Shown here piece after piece: positions 11,841 to 21,947 of a DNA stretch of 64,000 nt. Within the stretch, counting starts at the first letter, position 1. The number at the start of each line of letters is the position of its first letter. The position numbers and the translations under genes were made by a program. The DNA is from Collybia mongolica (Eukaryota; Basidiomycota; Agaricomycetes; Agaricales; Clitocybaceae), in contig JAAXNY010000001.1 of NCBI GenBank assembly GCA_013420905.1, positions 5,952,001-6,016,000 of the forward strand, written 5' to 3'. Under the pieces are notes generated by a model. The model was not told the origin of the DNA and did not search any database. It was given only the letters and a program-made list of their open reading frames with translations.

Positions 11841-13235
11841 ATGGTCGGCATCGTCACATTTAGCACTCTGCGAAGAGTACACCATTACAACGTGTCTACA
11901 TTCCGCCAGGCGCCTCTCAGCGAACTGTCCGGCGCTGTGGGCGACATGGGCACCCTCCTCCCACTCATGATCGCCCTCACGATGGCGGGGTCGATCTCGC
12001 TCTCGAGCACACTCATCTTCAGCGGGCTCTGGAACATTTTGACCGGGGTGATGTTCGGCATACCGCTGCCGGTGCAGCCCATGAAGGCCATCGCCGCAGT
12101 GGCAATCGCCAGGGGCTTCTCGAGGGCGGAGACGGCGTCCGCGGGGCTATTCGTGGCGGGGTTTGTGCTGGTTGCGAGCTGGGTTGGGGCTATAAGGTGG
12201 TTCACGAAGGTCATTCCCATCCCTGTTGTCAAAGGGATACAGATCGGGGCTGGCATGTCGCTCGTGCTTTCGGCAGGAGGCTCCCTGCAGGGTTTGCGTT
12301 GGGTGAGTCCGCAGGAGGATAATCTTCTTTGGACGATTCTGGTGTTCCTGTTTCTTCTGGTGACGACAATGCCATATCGCGGCCTCGCGCGCATCCCGAC
12401 CGCCCTGATACTGTTTGCCATCGGCATCGTGCTTTCGGCGGTCGTATCCGACAGGGGCCAGATGCCACGTCTCTCACTTTGGCGTCCGTTCATCCTCCTT
12501 CCGTCCCCCGCAGCCTTCCGCACAGGGGCTTTAGAGGCGGGAGTCGGGCAGATCCCGCTCACGACACTGAATTCCATCATTGCAGTATCTCAGCTGTCTT
12601 ACGACCTGCTGCCTAACGTTGAAGCCCCTACAACGACTGCCCTCGGACTCTCCGTCGCGGGGATGAACCTCGTGGGGTGCTGGTTCGGCGCCATGCCCGT
12701 GTGCCACGGCTCGGGCGGCCTCGCTGCGCAGTACCGGTTCGGCGCTCGGTCGGGTGCCAGCATCATCTTGCTTGGCTTGTTCAAGCTGGTCGTTGGGCTC
12801 GTGTGGGGCGACAGCCTCGTCGATGTCCTCAGTCATTTCCCAAAGTCCGTCCTAGGGATCATGGTCATCGCGGCCGGACTCGAACTGGCAAAGGTCGGGG
12901 AGAGCCTGAACACGGGTGCGCGAGACTTGTACCTCCAAGGCGAAGGTGTGAGCGCAGATGATGACGGAAGGGGGCCGTCGACGGCTGGGAAGCGGCCGCG
13001 GCAGGTGTCGGACGAGGAGCGCATGCAGCGATGGACGGTTATGATGACGACGGTGGGCGGGCTCCTGGCGTTCCGCAACGATGCGGTGGGGTTCGTCGCG
13101 GGGATGCTATGTCATTGCGTTTATAGGTTCCCGGTATGGTGGTGGGGAGTCTGTGATGACGAGAGGAGCCTCTGGAGATGGGGGCGGAAAGCACGGTCGA
13201 GTAGCGAGAGGACAAGACTGTTGGTCGGTTCTTAG
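11841..13235 (+). CDS. MOT1-type molybdate transporter (SulP-related)
   Basis: A single uninterrupted frame of 464 residues from the ATG at 11841. Hallmarks of the MOT1 family are seen: ELSGAVGDMGTLLPL near residue 30, the PVQPMKAIAAVAI motif near 80, and about ten hydrophobic helices (for example LFVAGFVLVASWVGA and ILFAIGIVLSAVV). Family members take up molybdate with high affinity across the plasma or vacuolar membrane to feed molybdenum-cofactor enzymes such as nitrate reductase. The length matches the family (roughly 450-500). The C-terminal 60 residues include a charged loop (DDDGRGPSTAGKRPRQ) before a last helix. It is intronless, unlike its neighbours. Which membrane it sits in cannot be told from the sequence. 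I would not assign a yeast-style symbol beyond the family name. Confidence 0.88.
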   Translation: MVGIVTFSTLRRVHHYNVSTFRQAPLSELSGAVGDMGTLLPLMIALTMAGSISLSSTLIFSGLWNILTGVMFGIPLPVQPMKAIAAVAIARGFSRAETASAGLFVAGFVLVASWVGAIRWFTKVIPIPVVKGIQIGAGMSLVLSAGGSLQGLRWVSPQEDNLLWTILVFLFLLVTTMPYRGLARIPTALILFAIGIVLSAVVSDRGQMPRLSLWRPFILLPSPAAFRTGALEAGVGQIPLTTLNSIIAVSQLSYDLLPNVEAPTTTALGLSVAGMNLVGCWFGAMPVCHGSGGLAAQYRFGARSGASIILLGLFKLVVGLVWGDSLVDVLSHFPKSVLGIMVIAAGLELAKVGESLNTGARDLYLQGEGVSADDDGRGPSTAGKRPRQVSDEERMQRWTVMMTTVGGLLAFRNDAVGFVAGMLCHCVYRFPVWWWGVCDDERSLWRWGRKARSSSERTRLLVGS

Positions 13236-14149
13236 ACTTGGGTAGACATATAGAATATGTTTTGTGGAGGAGGTATATTATACTGATATGGTCCCTAATT
13301 GGAACAGTTAGTTCACTGTAGCTACATATACTGGTAAACAGGTGGCTATCTGAGTACTAATCATGAGTCCTATTTATAAGCCTCATGGCCAAATTGGTAC
13401 ATGCACCAATTGGACCATACTGCTCCTGGTTTTTCCCCCAGGATGTAAGGGGAATGCCCAATTCCATGCACATGGCACCAACTTCACACATCAGACATTG
13501 GACATTGGCGTTGTGGTCAGCAGTGCACATCAACTTTGGCACTTGCACTTTGTCAGGGCGACCCTAAGTTGAAGTGTGCACAATCACAAGTTGGCCAACT
13601 TCCGACTGATAGGGGGAAATCCTAAGTATATTGTTATAAGTACAAGTCTAAACTACTCACCTGATAGGGGAAATCCTAAAAGATCAATCTAAGGATTCCC
13701 CTACCAAGTGGTGGCTACTATATACCTATCCTACACAATGCCACTATGTACTGCTATTGTTACCACATGTCTCAGGGTCAAACAATAGGGTTGGTAATAC
13801 AATAGGTATGTTCACATGATGGGCCAACATGATTTCAACAAGCAGCACACATATTGGTGCAGTTGTTCACTGTGCAATCAGTTGATTGATGGTACAAGCT
13901 TCAATATGCAGTGACAGTCTTCAATCAGTGGTAGCAATGTCGGTGTGGATGGTGATCCCCTTACACACTTGCACATTGGATTCCAGTCAGAGTACATCAG
14001 CTTCCCATCAAAGCACATTGGTTTGCTTGTAGATAGTGTACACTATGACCCTGAGCCATGTGGCAACAATGGGACTCCATGGCTATTGTTTGAATAGTGG
14101 TGGAAGAGGGCTCTGCCTGTCCATGGTTGGAGCTGGGGTGACTGATACA
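13236..14149. other. CpG-poor repeat-like intergenic block
   Basis: No supported gene. The word ctgataggggaaatcctaa occurs as direct copies at 13606-13625 (one extra g) and 13661-13679, with a related inverted copy at 13689-13702. An imperfect palindrome lies at 13389-13413 (ccaaattggt..accaattgg). CG dinucleotides are rare, as in the other decayed blocks of this window. Confidence 0.45.
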
Positions 14150-14557
14150 TTATGCAGTGTCCCGCCAGTTGCTGGTGTTGCACCAGAACAGTAGCTTGTA
14201 GGCACTCCGTGTACTGGGAGGGAATGCTTTGTGGGAGTAAAAATGTACTAAGGTGCCGTCCAGAGCCTTGCGAAATGCTGGGTGGCGCAGACGGCGGATG
14301 ATCAGTGGATTGTTTAGATCTAAAGAAGTCACGCTTGAGTTGTGAAAGCCTGTCGACGGCACGCTTACGCCACGATCAGCGAGGTGTGTCTGTCATATTG
14401 TAAGGGTATTGTGAGTTGCCGATACGTTTGCTTGAAGTGATAGTTCTAGTTCGAGTATGAGCGGCTTGAGCCTTGAGGTACTCAGCATGGCTGATAGGTC
14501 GCGTGCTGCCGTGCCGGGTTGGCAGACTCGAGAGTCGACGCCAGTTTCAACGGACAT
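14150..14557 (-). CDS. small hypothetical protein (two exons)
   Basis: The ATG at 14555-14557 begins an exon to 14426. A 36-nt intron (14390-14425) joins in phase to the second exon, ending at 14150. The product is about 123 residues (MSVETGVDSRVCQPG.. to ..CNTSNWRDTA). I do not recognise it. The intron is shorter than most here, so the model may be imperfect, but the second exon (SLDLNNPLIIRRLRHPAFRK) has good coding character. The motif arrangement faintly recalls small fungal F-box or BTB-associated fragments, which is too weak to name. No signal peptide or membrane helix is seen. Confidence 0.35.
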
Positions 14558-14666
14558 ACTCTGAAAAATCAAACAGAGACGGGGTATCATAGGTATCGCT
14601 TCTCATTCTTTGCACCCGATTCGTGGACTGATCATTTTTCTATAGCCCTTTTGCTCGTTGTTCCTC

Positions 14667-14768
14667 ATGTCCTTTTTTCGCGCCCGCGCCAATCCCCACG
14701 CACCCTCGTTATCCGATATCGAGCAAGGTCCGTTCCAGCCTGTGCGCGTCCAGGGCGAACGCCCCTAA
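14667..14768 (+). other. possible short coding fragment (33 codons)
   Basis: An ATG opens MSFFRARANPHAPSLSDIEQ and a short tail before TAA. Composition and start context look like the first exon of a small basic/acidic N-terminal region, similar in style to SNARE N-termini. No continuation exon was found. It may be a truncated gene relic or chance. Confidence 0.2.
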
Positions 14769-14769
14769 C

Positions 14770-17259
14770 GCAGCAAGGAACGTGCACCTCATCGCGCCCA
14801 CAGCCGCTTACAGTATGTCATTGACAACGGTTCGAAACTCTACATATACAGGCGAAAGTTGCGAAGTCTGTATTGTAGACATGAATAGTGGATGAAGTGA
14901 GGGTTTAAGTTCTATTTCTGCTTTATATATCTGATACTACATTGAACCAGGGGCGGCACCGTCCAAGAACCGACCTCAGATTGCAAATACAAGACTCCAA
15001 GCTCAACAACAACGTGAACACTCGCGCCTCTCCTCCGGAACCCTCCAGCAATCTCCTCACTCAACTTTAAACTCGGCGCCACGAGGGGCTGTGTTCCTCG
15101 CCGAGGAACACATCCTGCCGAACATCGAAACGTGGCTTTTACAATTGCTCTCACGCTGCAAGATTGTTAGATGCGGCCCCCAGAGATTGTAACACGAACA
15201 CCCCTACACGTATTTGTCTGCATCCTTGAATTCACAACGGAGGCATATAGCCCGTGTTTCTTCGCGCCCCAATCACCAACGGGTGATCCTCCACTTGAGC
15301 TGCGGCACCTTCTCCCGTCTCCAATTCGCCCCTCACATTTCAGCCCGCCTCCGCTCAAAGACATGTAATGATTCGCCTGCCAGAGACAGTATATCAAGTC
15401 TACCAATGTACGGGGGTTATAGTGTAAACGACGGAAGGGAGGAACTGACGATGAGTGGGTTCAAGTTGGAGTGTGCTCGGGCGTACCATGGAAGGATAAG
15501 CAGGACCAGGTCAAAAGGTGCTGTTCACAGGAGAGAAATGCAGACATCATCGTGCGAAGCGACAATTGCTATGACGTTGGATGATTCGAACCGAGAGGAG
15601 ACGCGGCGGCAAGGGAACGAAACGATGCGACGAAGGGAAGAACAGGGACTAGCTCGATTTAAAGGAAAGCCGGTGACATCGTACGTCGTGCGTTCATACC
15701 CGAGGACAATTCCCAAGCTACCCTTGTGACAGTTTGTGTCGACATCATCGCTCGCCCATTCTTCTCCTGAACATCATTGCCACTAAAAACAATTTTGCGA
15801 TGGCTCGCCCATCCAATCACGCCCGTCACCCTGAATCTCCACTCACATTCTCTCCACAACCACCCGACCCACAAGAGCGCCTGTTGTGCGCCCTCTGCGT
15901 ACAATAATCTGGGCCCCAAATCTGCCGTCACCACGTCGCGATTGAGGAAACTCTAGATCCTGGATACCACTTCCTATGCCGTCTGACACCCCCACCGCCT
16001 GCGTCCTTTCATTACTTTGTGCATGATCATAGCTTGCACGAACCCAATACGCTTTTTATCATTCTCGTTTTCAAATTAATAGTGCTCGTAAAGACTAGAA
16101 AGGGTGAAAGCAATTGATTGGGGCCCCCGCCGGAGGTGGAAGCTCGAGTGAGAAAGAAGGGAGTGTTTTCTATTGCGTGTGCGTATACGATAGAGTCGTA
16201 TCACAAAAATCTTCAGGCTATCCCAAGATCGATTGCAGGCATCACCCACGAAAGACGAAGGCAAAGCCCAAGGTCTTGGACAGATAGGCTATGACTCCGG
16301 TTCGCTTGAGGTCTGCAACGTTGATGGCCTACACCTCAGGGGCTAGCTGCAGCACTGATCGCTCGATGATAGGGCACACGTTGTCGTTGGATTCGGTCTA
16401 CATTCTCCCTTTGCCTCCTTGCTGGATGCACGGTACGGTAGGGAGAAGGAATGACGACATGACGTTAAAGAATCGAAGGAGACTAGACTAATGATGTCGT
16501 GCGTCATGTGATCGTTGAAACGAGTTTGCTCTCGACGATGACCCAGTGCAAAGCCAAGACCGACCTAGTCTTCTGGCTTGCCACTCGCTTTTTGTTGGTT
16601 GCCAACCAACGTCCTGGTTCTCGTGCAGATATGCCCATAAGGAATGATCCATGGAACTGGCGTCCCTCTAACGTTCTACGCGTTCCTTCACATCTTGACA
16701 CCATATCGCAGAACGAGTGGATCAATACTAGATCTCGCGTCTACAAATCCCGTCCTGACCAATCTGAACAGCATCTAATTGTCTGACATACCCTTCAAAG
16801 CCCCCAACTTTCGAGGGACTCGTTGCACAAACATCTAAACGTGTTATTCGCGTTCTCCTTACACATGTATGAAGCAGGTGTGAACAGACCCTGCGGCGAA
16901 GCAATCCAGGGTCCCAAGCACTTCTAGCGCCCGTCGTGATCGATCACTACCCTTCACACTTTACAATAGGGCGCCATACTTACTGTTCGTCAAAGCTCAT
17001 GTCTTAATCGCACTACCCACGACACACCTGGAGTTCACACGCATGTGGTGCTCCTCCGGCGTTTGTTTTCTCCATAAATGAATGGACTCAAGGACGTGGA
17101 ATGCTTGACTCATCTGTCATTAGCCCTTCACATCACTATATTCAACCACTGATAAAAGCCTATATCCACATCTCTACAAGGTAAGGAAGCCGAGCCCCTA
17201 AGACTCTGTTCACCTACCGCCAGCGTCTAACGCCATCTCCAGTATAACTCTCAAAGAAC
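14770..17259. other. intergenic, no supported gene; IRG1 upstream region at its end
   Basis: Several overlapping short ORFs on both strands have no domain or splice support. The last 350 bp contain a block (about 16938-16973) that resembles one upstream of the second IRG-like gene (about 18731-18772), and a TATA-like gataaaagcc at 17151. Confidence 0.4.
17151..17160 (+). promoter_or_regulatory. TATA-like element upstream of first IRG-like gene
   Basis: gataaaagcc lies about 100 nt before the ATG at 17260. The second paralogue has cataaataaaagc at 18846-18858, about 165 nt before its ATG. A similar element in both copies fits an inducible TATA promoter, but this is inference. Confidence 0.3.
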
Positions 17260-18342
17260 ATGGCTGCTGTCGGTGTCGCTACCTACGCCGCTGCTAAAGC
17301 CCTTGAATCAATTCTTGGTGGCGGCAATCGCAGGGCAATAAGGGAAGCTCGCGAAGAAGCTCGCAGGGCCAATGAGCAAGCTCTGGAATCGAAAAATCAA
17401 GCTACGGATGCTATGAATCAAGCCGCTGAGGCACTGCGTACTGCGGCAGCGGCAGATAGGGCACGGAAAGCTGCAGAAAGGGACGCAGCGGGGGCCAGAC
17501 AGAGAGCCGATGACGAGGCTGAGGCCAGGCGAGAAGCAGAGAGGGAGGCTGCCGAAGCCCGACGGGAGGCAGAGGCAGCAGAAGAAGAAAGGAAGAAGGC
17601 GGAGGAGCGCTGGCGGAAGGGCGTTCCTCCTGAGTTTGCACCAACGCGAGAGGAAGTCGACGCGATGCGCGAAAATTACGGATATATCCAGGGCCTCCGC
17701 CACTTTGCCGTCGTTGGTCGATCCGGGACAGGAAAGTCATCCTTGATCAACGCGCTCCGAGGGTTGGCCAATATCGACCCCGATGCAGCCCAGGTTGGAG
17801 TGAACGAGACCACCGCAGACGTCACCCGTTACCCTGATCCCAGAAATCCCAAGTGTGTCTGGTACGACGTTCCCGGCGCAGGGACACTCAACATCTCTGA
17901 CTGGCAGTACTTCAAGGACCAGGGGATCTACATGTTCGACGCCGTCATCGTCCTCTACGCAGACCGCTTCACGAGTACGGACATCGCGCTGCTCAAGACG
18001 TGCCGCAACTGCAGCATCCCCACATTCATCGTCCGCTCCAAGTCGGACCAGTACATCCGAAACATCAGGCGCGATAGCGGCTATGAGACCGACCCCGGGG
18101 ACTACCAGAGTCGATTTACCCCCGGCTTCGTCCGTGCTGAAGAGAAGGCGCGCGACAAGTTCATCAATGAGACCACTGCGGATGTGAAGAAAAACCTTGA
18201 GGCAGCTGGGCTGCGCCCGAAACGCGTGTATCTCATATCGAGATCAGTGATGATGAAGGTTGTGAAAGGGGAGAATACGGGCGCTGCGATCGATGAACAT
18301 GATCTTCACGGGGACGTTATTGACATTGTGGAGGGTGCGTAG
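17260..18342 (+). CDS. IRG-like (immunity-related GTPase type) protein, paralogue 1
   Basis: One uninterrupted frame of 360 residues. After a short hydrophobic start (MAAVGVATYAAAKAL) comes a long charged Ala/Glu/Arg coiled coil, residues about 25-130. Then a G domain: G1 GRSGTGKSS (about 153-161), switch region NETTADVTRYPDP, G3 DVPGAG (about 202-207) and the guanine-specificity motif RSKSD (about 259-263). The Walker-A type is GKS, as in effector IRGs. This fits the IRG (p47) GTPase fold, which in animals attacks intracellular parasite vacuoles. Fungal members are of unknown function, and membrane or filament assembly through the coiled coil is only a guess. It is followed 670 bp later by a near-identical paralogue in the same orientation, and a third lies at 33.7 kb; all three are exactly 360 codons. 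Confidence 0.85.
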   Translation: MAAVGVATYAAAKALESILGGGNRRAIREAREEARRANEQALESKNQATDAMNQAAEALRTAAAADRARKAAERDAAGARQRADDEAEARREAEREAAEARREAEAAEEERKKAEERWRKGVPPEFAPTREEVDAMRENYGYIQGLRHFAVVGRSGTGKSSLINALRGLANIDPDAAQVGVNETTADVTRYPDPRNPKCVWYDVPGAGTLNISDWQYFKDQGIYMFDAVIVLYADRFTSTDIALLKTCRNCSIPTFIVRSKSDQYIRNIRRDSGYETDPGDYQSRFTPGFVRAEEKARDKFINETTADVKKNLEAAGLRPKRVYLISRSVMMKVVKGENTGAAIDEHDLHGDVIDIVEGA

Positions 18343-19019
18343 ACGTTTCGAACGGAGGTTGTCGCTGTCACTGTTTTCCATCTTGTACAATAATCTGATG
18401 TGTCCTTCATCCGGGTTTCGCTTTTCCTGATATCTATGCAATCACAGATATTCTGGTCTGACGTCAAACTTGAAGCTAGAAAAAGATATTGGACACATCA
18501 CGCGTAATGTGTGGTTCGTGCCCGCTAATTGTTGAGACACTTCTCACCTCAGGGCAAACGCATGCTTGCAATTCGAAGCTCCCCTGTATATGGGCGGCTT
18601 GCTGCGCAACGATCTGGATTCTGAACTCAATAGTACTCGCGTCCTCCGTGCACATGGCTAAGGCCTGTAGAACTAGCTGTTAATGGGTCCTGGAGCAAGG
18701 GGATCTACTGCCACATCTGGTCCCTACCACAATCGATCGCTGCCTTTTTCACACTATATACTATACGATAGGAACGTCATCCTTTTGGACAAGGTTCATG
18801 TTTGACTTAACACAAAAGCGAGTTTTTCCAGAGTCCAGTACTTCGCATAAATAAAAGCGCCTCTGGGAAAGAGATGCTCGACTTTTTTGTCGCTGACTCT
18901 TTATATTCATTACAGTCCATCGTTACGCAACAAACTTCCCCATCCCTGCAAGTTGCTGTTCACTTTCTACAAATGGAGAGTTAGCTGATCTCATTCCTCC
19001 AGTACAACACTTGAGAAAC
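18343..19019. promoter_or_regulatory. spacer and promoter between tandem IRG-like genes
   Basis: Holds the 3' end of paralogue 1 and the upstream region of paralogue 2, including cataaataaaagc (18846-18858) and a pyrimidine-rich stretch before the ATG. A short ORF (18489-18683) has no domain and is not called. Confidence 0.35.
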
Positions 19020-20102
19020 ATGGACCCTACAGGTGTCACTACCTACTTCTTCGTTAGAGCCATCGACGAAGTCTTTGGTCCCCGTGACAGTGGGGCGATA
19101 GATGAGGCTCGGGAGGAGGCCCGCTGGGCCAATCAGCAAGCTCTTGAATCGAAAAGACAAGCTGCGGAAGCTATGAATAAAGCTGCTGAGGCATTGCGTA
19201 CCGCAGCGTTAGCAGAGGAGGCACGGCGGGCTGCAGAGAAGGAGGCAGCAGAGGCTAAGCGGAAAGCTGAGGAAGAGGCAGAAGCTAGGCAAGAAGCCGA
19301 GAGAGACGCAGCTGAAGCTCAACGGGAGGCCGAGGCCGCAGAAGAAGAAAGGAAAAAGGCAGAAGAACGCTGGAGAAAGGGCGTCCCTCCTGAGTTTGCA
19401 CCAACTCGAGAGGAAGTCGATGAGATACGGGCACTGTATGGCTATGTTCAGGGCCTTCGTCACTTTGCTATCGTTGGTCGATCCGGGACAGGAAAGTCAT
19501 CCTTGATCAACGCGCTCCGAGGGTTGGCCAATATCGACCCCGATGCAGCCCGGGTCGGGGTGAACGAGACCACTGCAGACGTCACCCGTTACCCAGACCC
19601 CAGAAATCCCAAGTGTGTCTGGTACGACGTTCCCGGCGCAGGGACTCTCAACATCCCTGACTGGCAGTATTTCAAGGACCAGGGGATCTATATGTTTGAC
19701 GCCGTCATCGTCCTTTACGCAGACCGCTTCACGAGCACAGACATCGCGTTGCTCAAGACGTGCCGCAACTGCAGCATCCCCACGTTCATCGTCCGTTCAA
19801 AGTCGGACCAGTACATCCGAAACATCAGGCGCGATAGCGGCTATGAGACCGACCCCGGGGACTACCAGAGTCGATTTACCCCCGGCTTCGTTCGTGCTGA
19901 GGAGAAGGCGCGTGACAAGTTCATCAACGAAACTACTGCGGATGTGAAGAAGAATCTCGAGACAGCTGGATTGCGCCCTAAACGCGTGTATCTCATATCG
20001 AGATCGGTGATGATGAAGGTTGTGAAAGAAGAGACTACGGGCGCTGAGATTGATGAACATGACCTCTACGGAGACATTATCGACATCGTGGAGGGTGCGT
20101 AG
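19020..20102 (+). CDS. IRG-like GTPase, paralogue 2
   Basis: 360 residues from the ATG at 19020; an in-frame TTG nine bases earlier is ignored. The G domain from about residue 140 to the end is almost identical in protein to paralogue 1, with scattered mostly third-base differences. G1 GRSGTGKSS, G3 DVPGAG and RSKSD are all kept. The N-terminal 130 residues have the same plan, a short non-polar start then a coiled coil rich in Ala, Glu, Arg and Lys. They differ much more in sequence (MDPTGVTTYFFVRAIDEVFG..). This pattern points to tandem duplication with either strong purifying selection or gene conversion on the G domain and freer change in the coiled coil. Biochemical role as for paralogue 1: GTP binding is very likely, the target is unknown. 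Confidence 0.85.
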   Translation: MDPTGVTTYFFVRAIDEVFGPRDSGAIDEAREEARWANQQALESKRQAAEAMNKAAEALRTAALAEEARRAAEKEAAEAKRKAEEEAEARQEAERDAAEAQREAEAAEEERKKAEERWRKGVPPEFAPTREEVDEIRALYGYVQGLRHFAIVGRSGTGKSSLINALRGLANIDPDAARVGVNETTADVTRYPDPRNPKCVWYDVPGAGTLNIPDWQYFKDQGIYMFDAVIVLYADRFTSTDIALLKTCRNCSIPTFIVRSKSDQYIRNIRRDSGYETDPGDYQSRFTPGFVRAEEKARDKFINETTADVKKNLETAGLRPKRVYLISRSVMMKVVKEETTGAEIDEHDLYGDIIDIVEGA

Positions 20103-21947
20103 ATATTTGAAGCGGGGTTTTTTGCACCGAAGGGCCGTCATTCCTTTTCTTGTCGAATACACATCTTGCCTCGTCCTTCCGGGTTTCCCTTGTTTTGGCT
20201 TTCTACGCGTAACCACTGATCATCCGGAATGTTTGACCTACCAAAAAGAGTGACTGAATATTTGGTAGAAGCTAGCACCATGTAAACGCATCACATGTGA
20301 TATGTGAACAGGACAGGAAGAAACTTGGGAGCCTACGTAGGGCCAGTTACTTGGTTTTATATACATAGCCTTCCCCCTTTATAATAGCTTGCACCACTTG
20401 CTTATCGCGCTCGACAGTGACGGGATTGACATTATTTTGCGCCGTCCAATGTTTTCAATTGTGCTCGGTAAGGGAATAAGGACCAGCCAGGGCATCGCCA
20501 TCGGGTTTGAACTGGCCACCCACGTTCATATTTCGCAGGTGGACGATACCTGCATCTTTATGTAAATACTTCTCGAATTACATCAGTTCGATGCTCCCCG
20601 GTTCTGTGAAAATCTGACATCGCTTTAGTAATACGTTATCCTCCTTCGTTGAGGTCAGTGTCCCGTAATCACCTTTGAGTTGGCCCAAAATGGGGTGCGT
20701 CAGAGTTACCAGAATTATCGCAGCGGCACCGTGTTGCAGGGAACCATATTCTCGATGAATTCCGAGACTGTCCCGCACTTGAGGGATCCGCCGGCTTATG
20801 GGCTTGGAGGAAACCAGCCAGAAATTTACCCCCTTCAAGGAGGGAAAGGGGAGGTGAACGTTTTGCTGTAATCATGAGGGGATGTAAAAGCGCAGAACGA
20901 TCTGCAACCACAAGCAGTAAATCCAACAGTGACCTGAGTCTGCCCCACGTTAACCTCCTGGAAGCGCCTGCGCAGTCCTCCGAACGTTTTTTCCCCTCAT
21001 TGTATCGAGGTTGTCCAGGAGTACTGCAAGAATGCGGTGGACACGTTTATGTTTATACTGTGCTCGTTGAAGACTCGGAGATGTATATCTTCTGATGTAT
21101 CGTCATTATTGGTACAGGGCCTTACAGTGACTTATGGTCGTGTTGTCCCGATGTGAGGATAAACATCCTGTATCAGGACCCCCATGAATCAAGCAAACAA
21201 TGTTCGTGTTGAGTCAACACACAGTTCAATTAATTTTTTGATCGAATGGCGCGTGACATTATAGTCATGTGGGGTGACGAATCGATGTTGAAGCCACTGA
21301 TTAGACTCGGACTGACTCGGAAGTGTCAATACATTTTAGCCAATCCTTGACCAGTCCTTTTACTCTTCACCTACTTACAGTATTTGATGATCAGCCGCCA
21401 AAAGACGAATAGCAAAGCGCTTACAAACACGTAACGCGCAGTACAGAGTGAAATGAATTTGTGGCCCTCATCCATATTTATTTCTCTTTCATTTGTCGAT
21501 TTTCTCCTCGATTCATTGAACAGGCTCGCAGGTACACTGCCATTCTGCAGCGATATTGCCTGTTTTCATCTGTGGGATGGAGAGTTATGGTAGAATAATT
21601 GAGGTCCCCGCATCTTTGGCGTTTAACGTCGCCGATCACTGGTACCATCGTTCCTATGTTCTCCATCCGGCTGTGTTACAGGGATTATCCTGCAAGTTGT
21701 TTATTTTCTGAAAAAACATGTGTGATAGCTAGCCTCGATTTAACTATTAGTGGGCTTTTTCCTGTTTTTAGCAAATTTGCCAGGTTGGGCGTTGCACTCG
21801 TCGTTGATTTTGCTCGAAACTGGTGAGAGGAATTCAAATTCTTTCTATAACATTACTCTTCTCTCACAGCGCTCAGGTTGAGCTTAGGATCTACCTTTTG
21901 TGAAAATTATGGTTCTCACTACGTGATCTAAGACAGGCAGCCACAAA
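20103..21947. other. intergenic; possible unrecognised minus-strand coding fragments near 20345-20840
   Basis: On the minus strand, frames near 20840-20580 (RDSLGIHREYGSLQHGAAA..) and 20560-20345 (NVGGQFKPDGDALAGPYS.. and VTVERDKQVVQAIIKGEG) look coding-like. They contain stops and no clear splice chain, so a decayed gene is possible. The rest shows nothing I can support. Confidence 0.3.

Noticed and set aside
12229..13078. Several frames of 80-100 codons on both strands
   Set aside because: Shadows of the intronless MOT1 gene.
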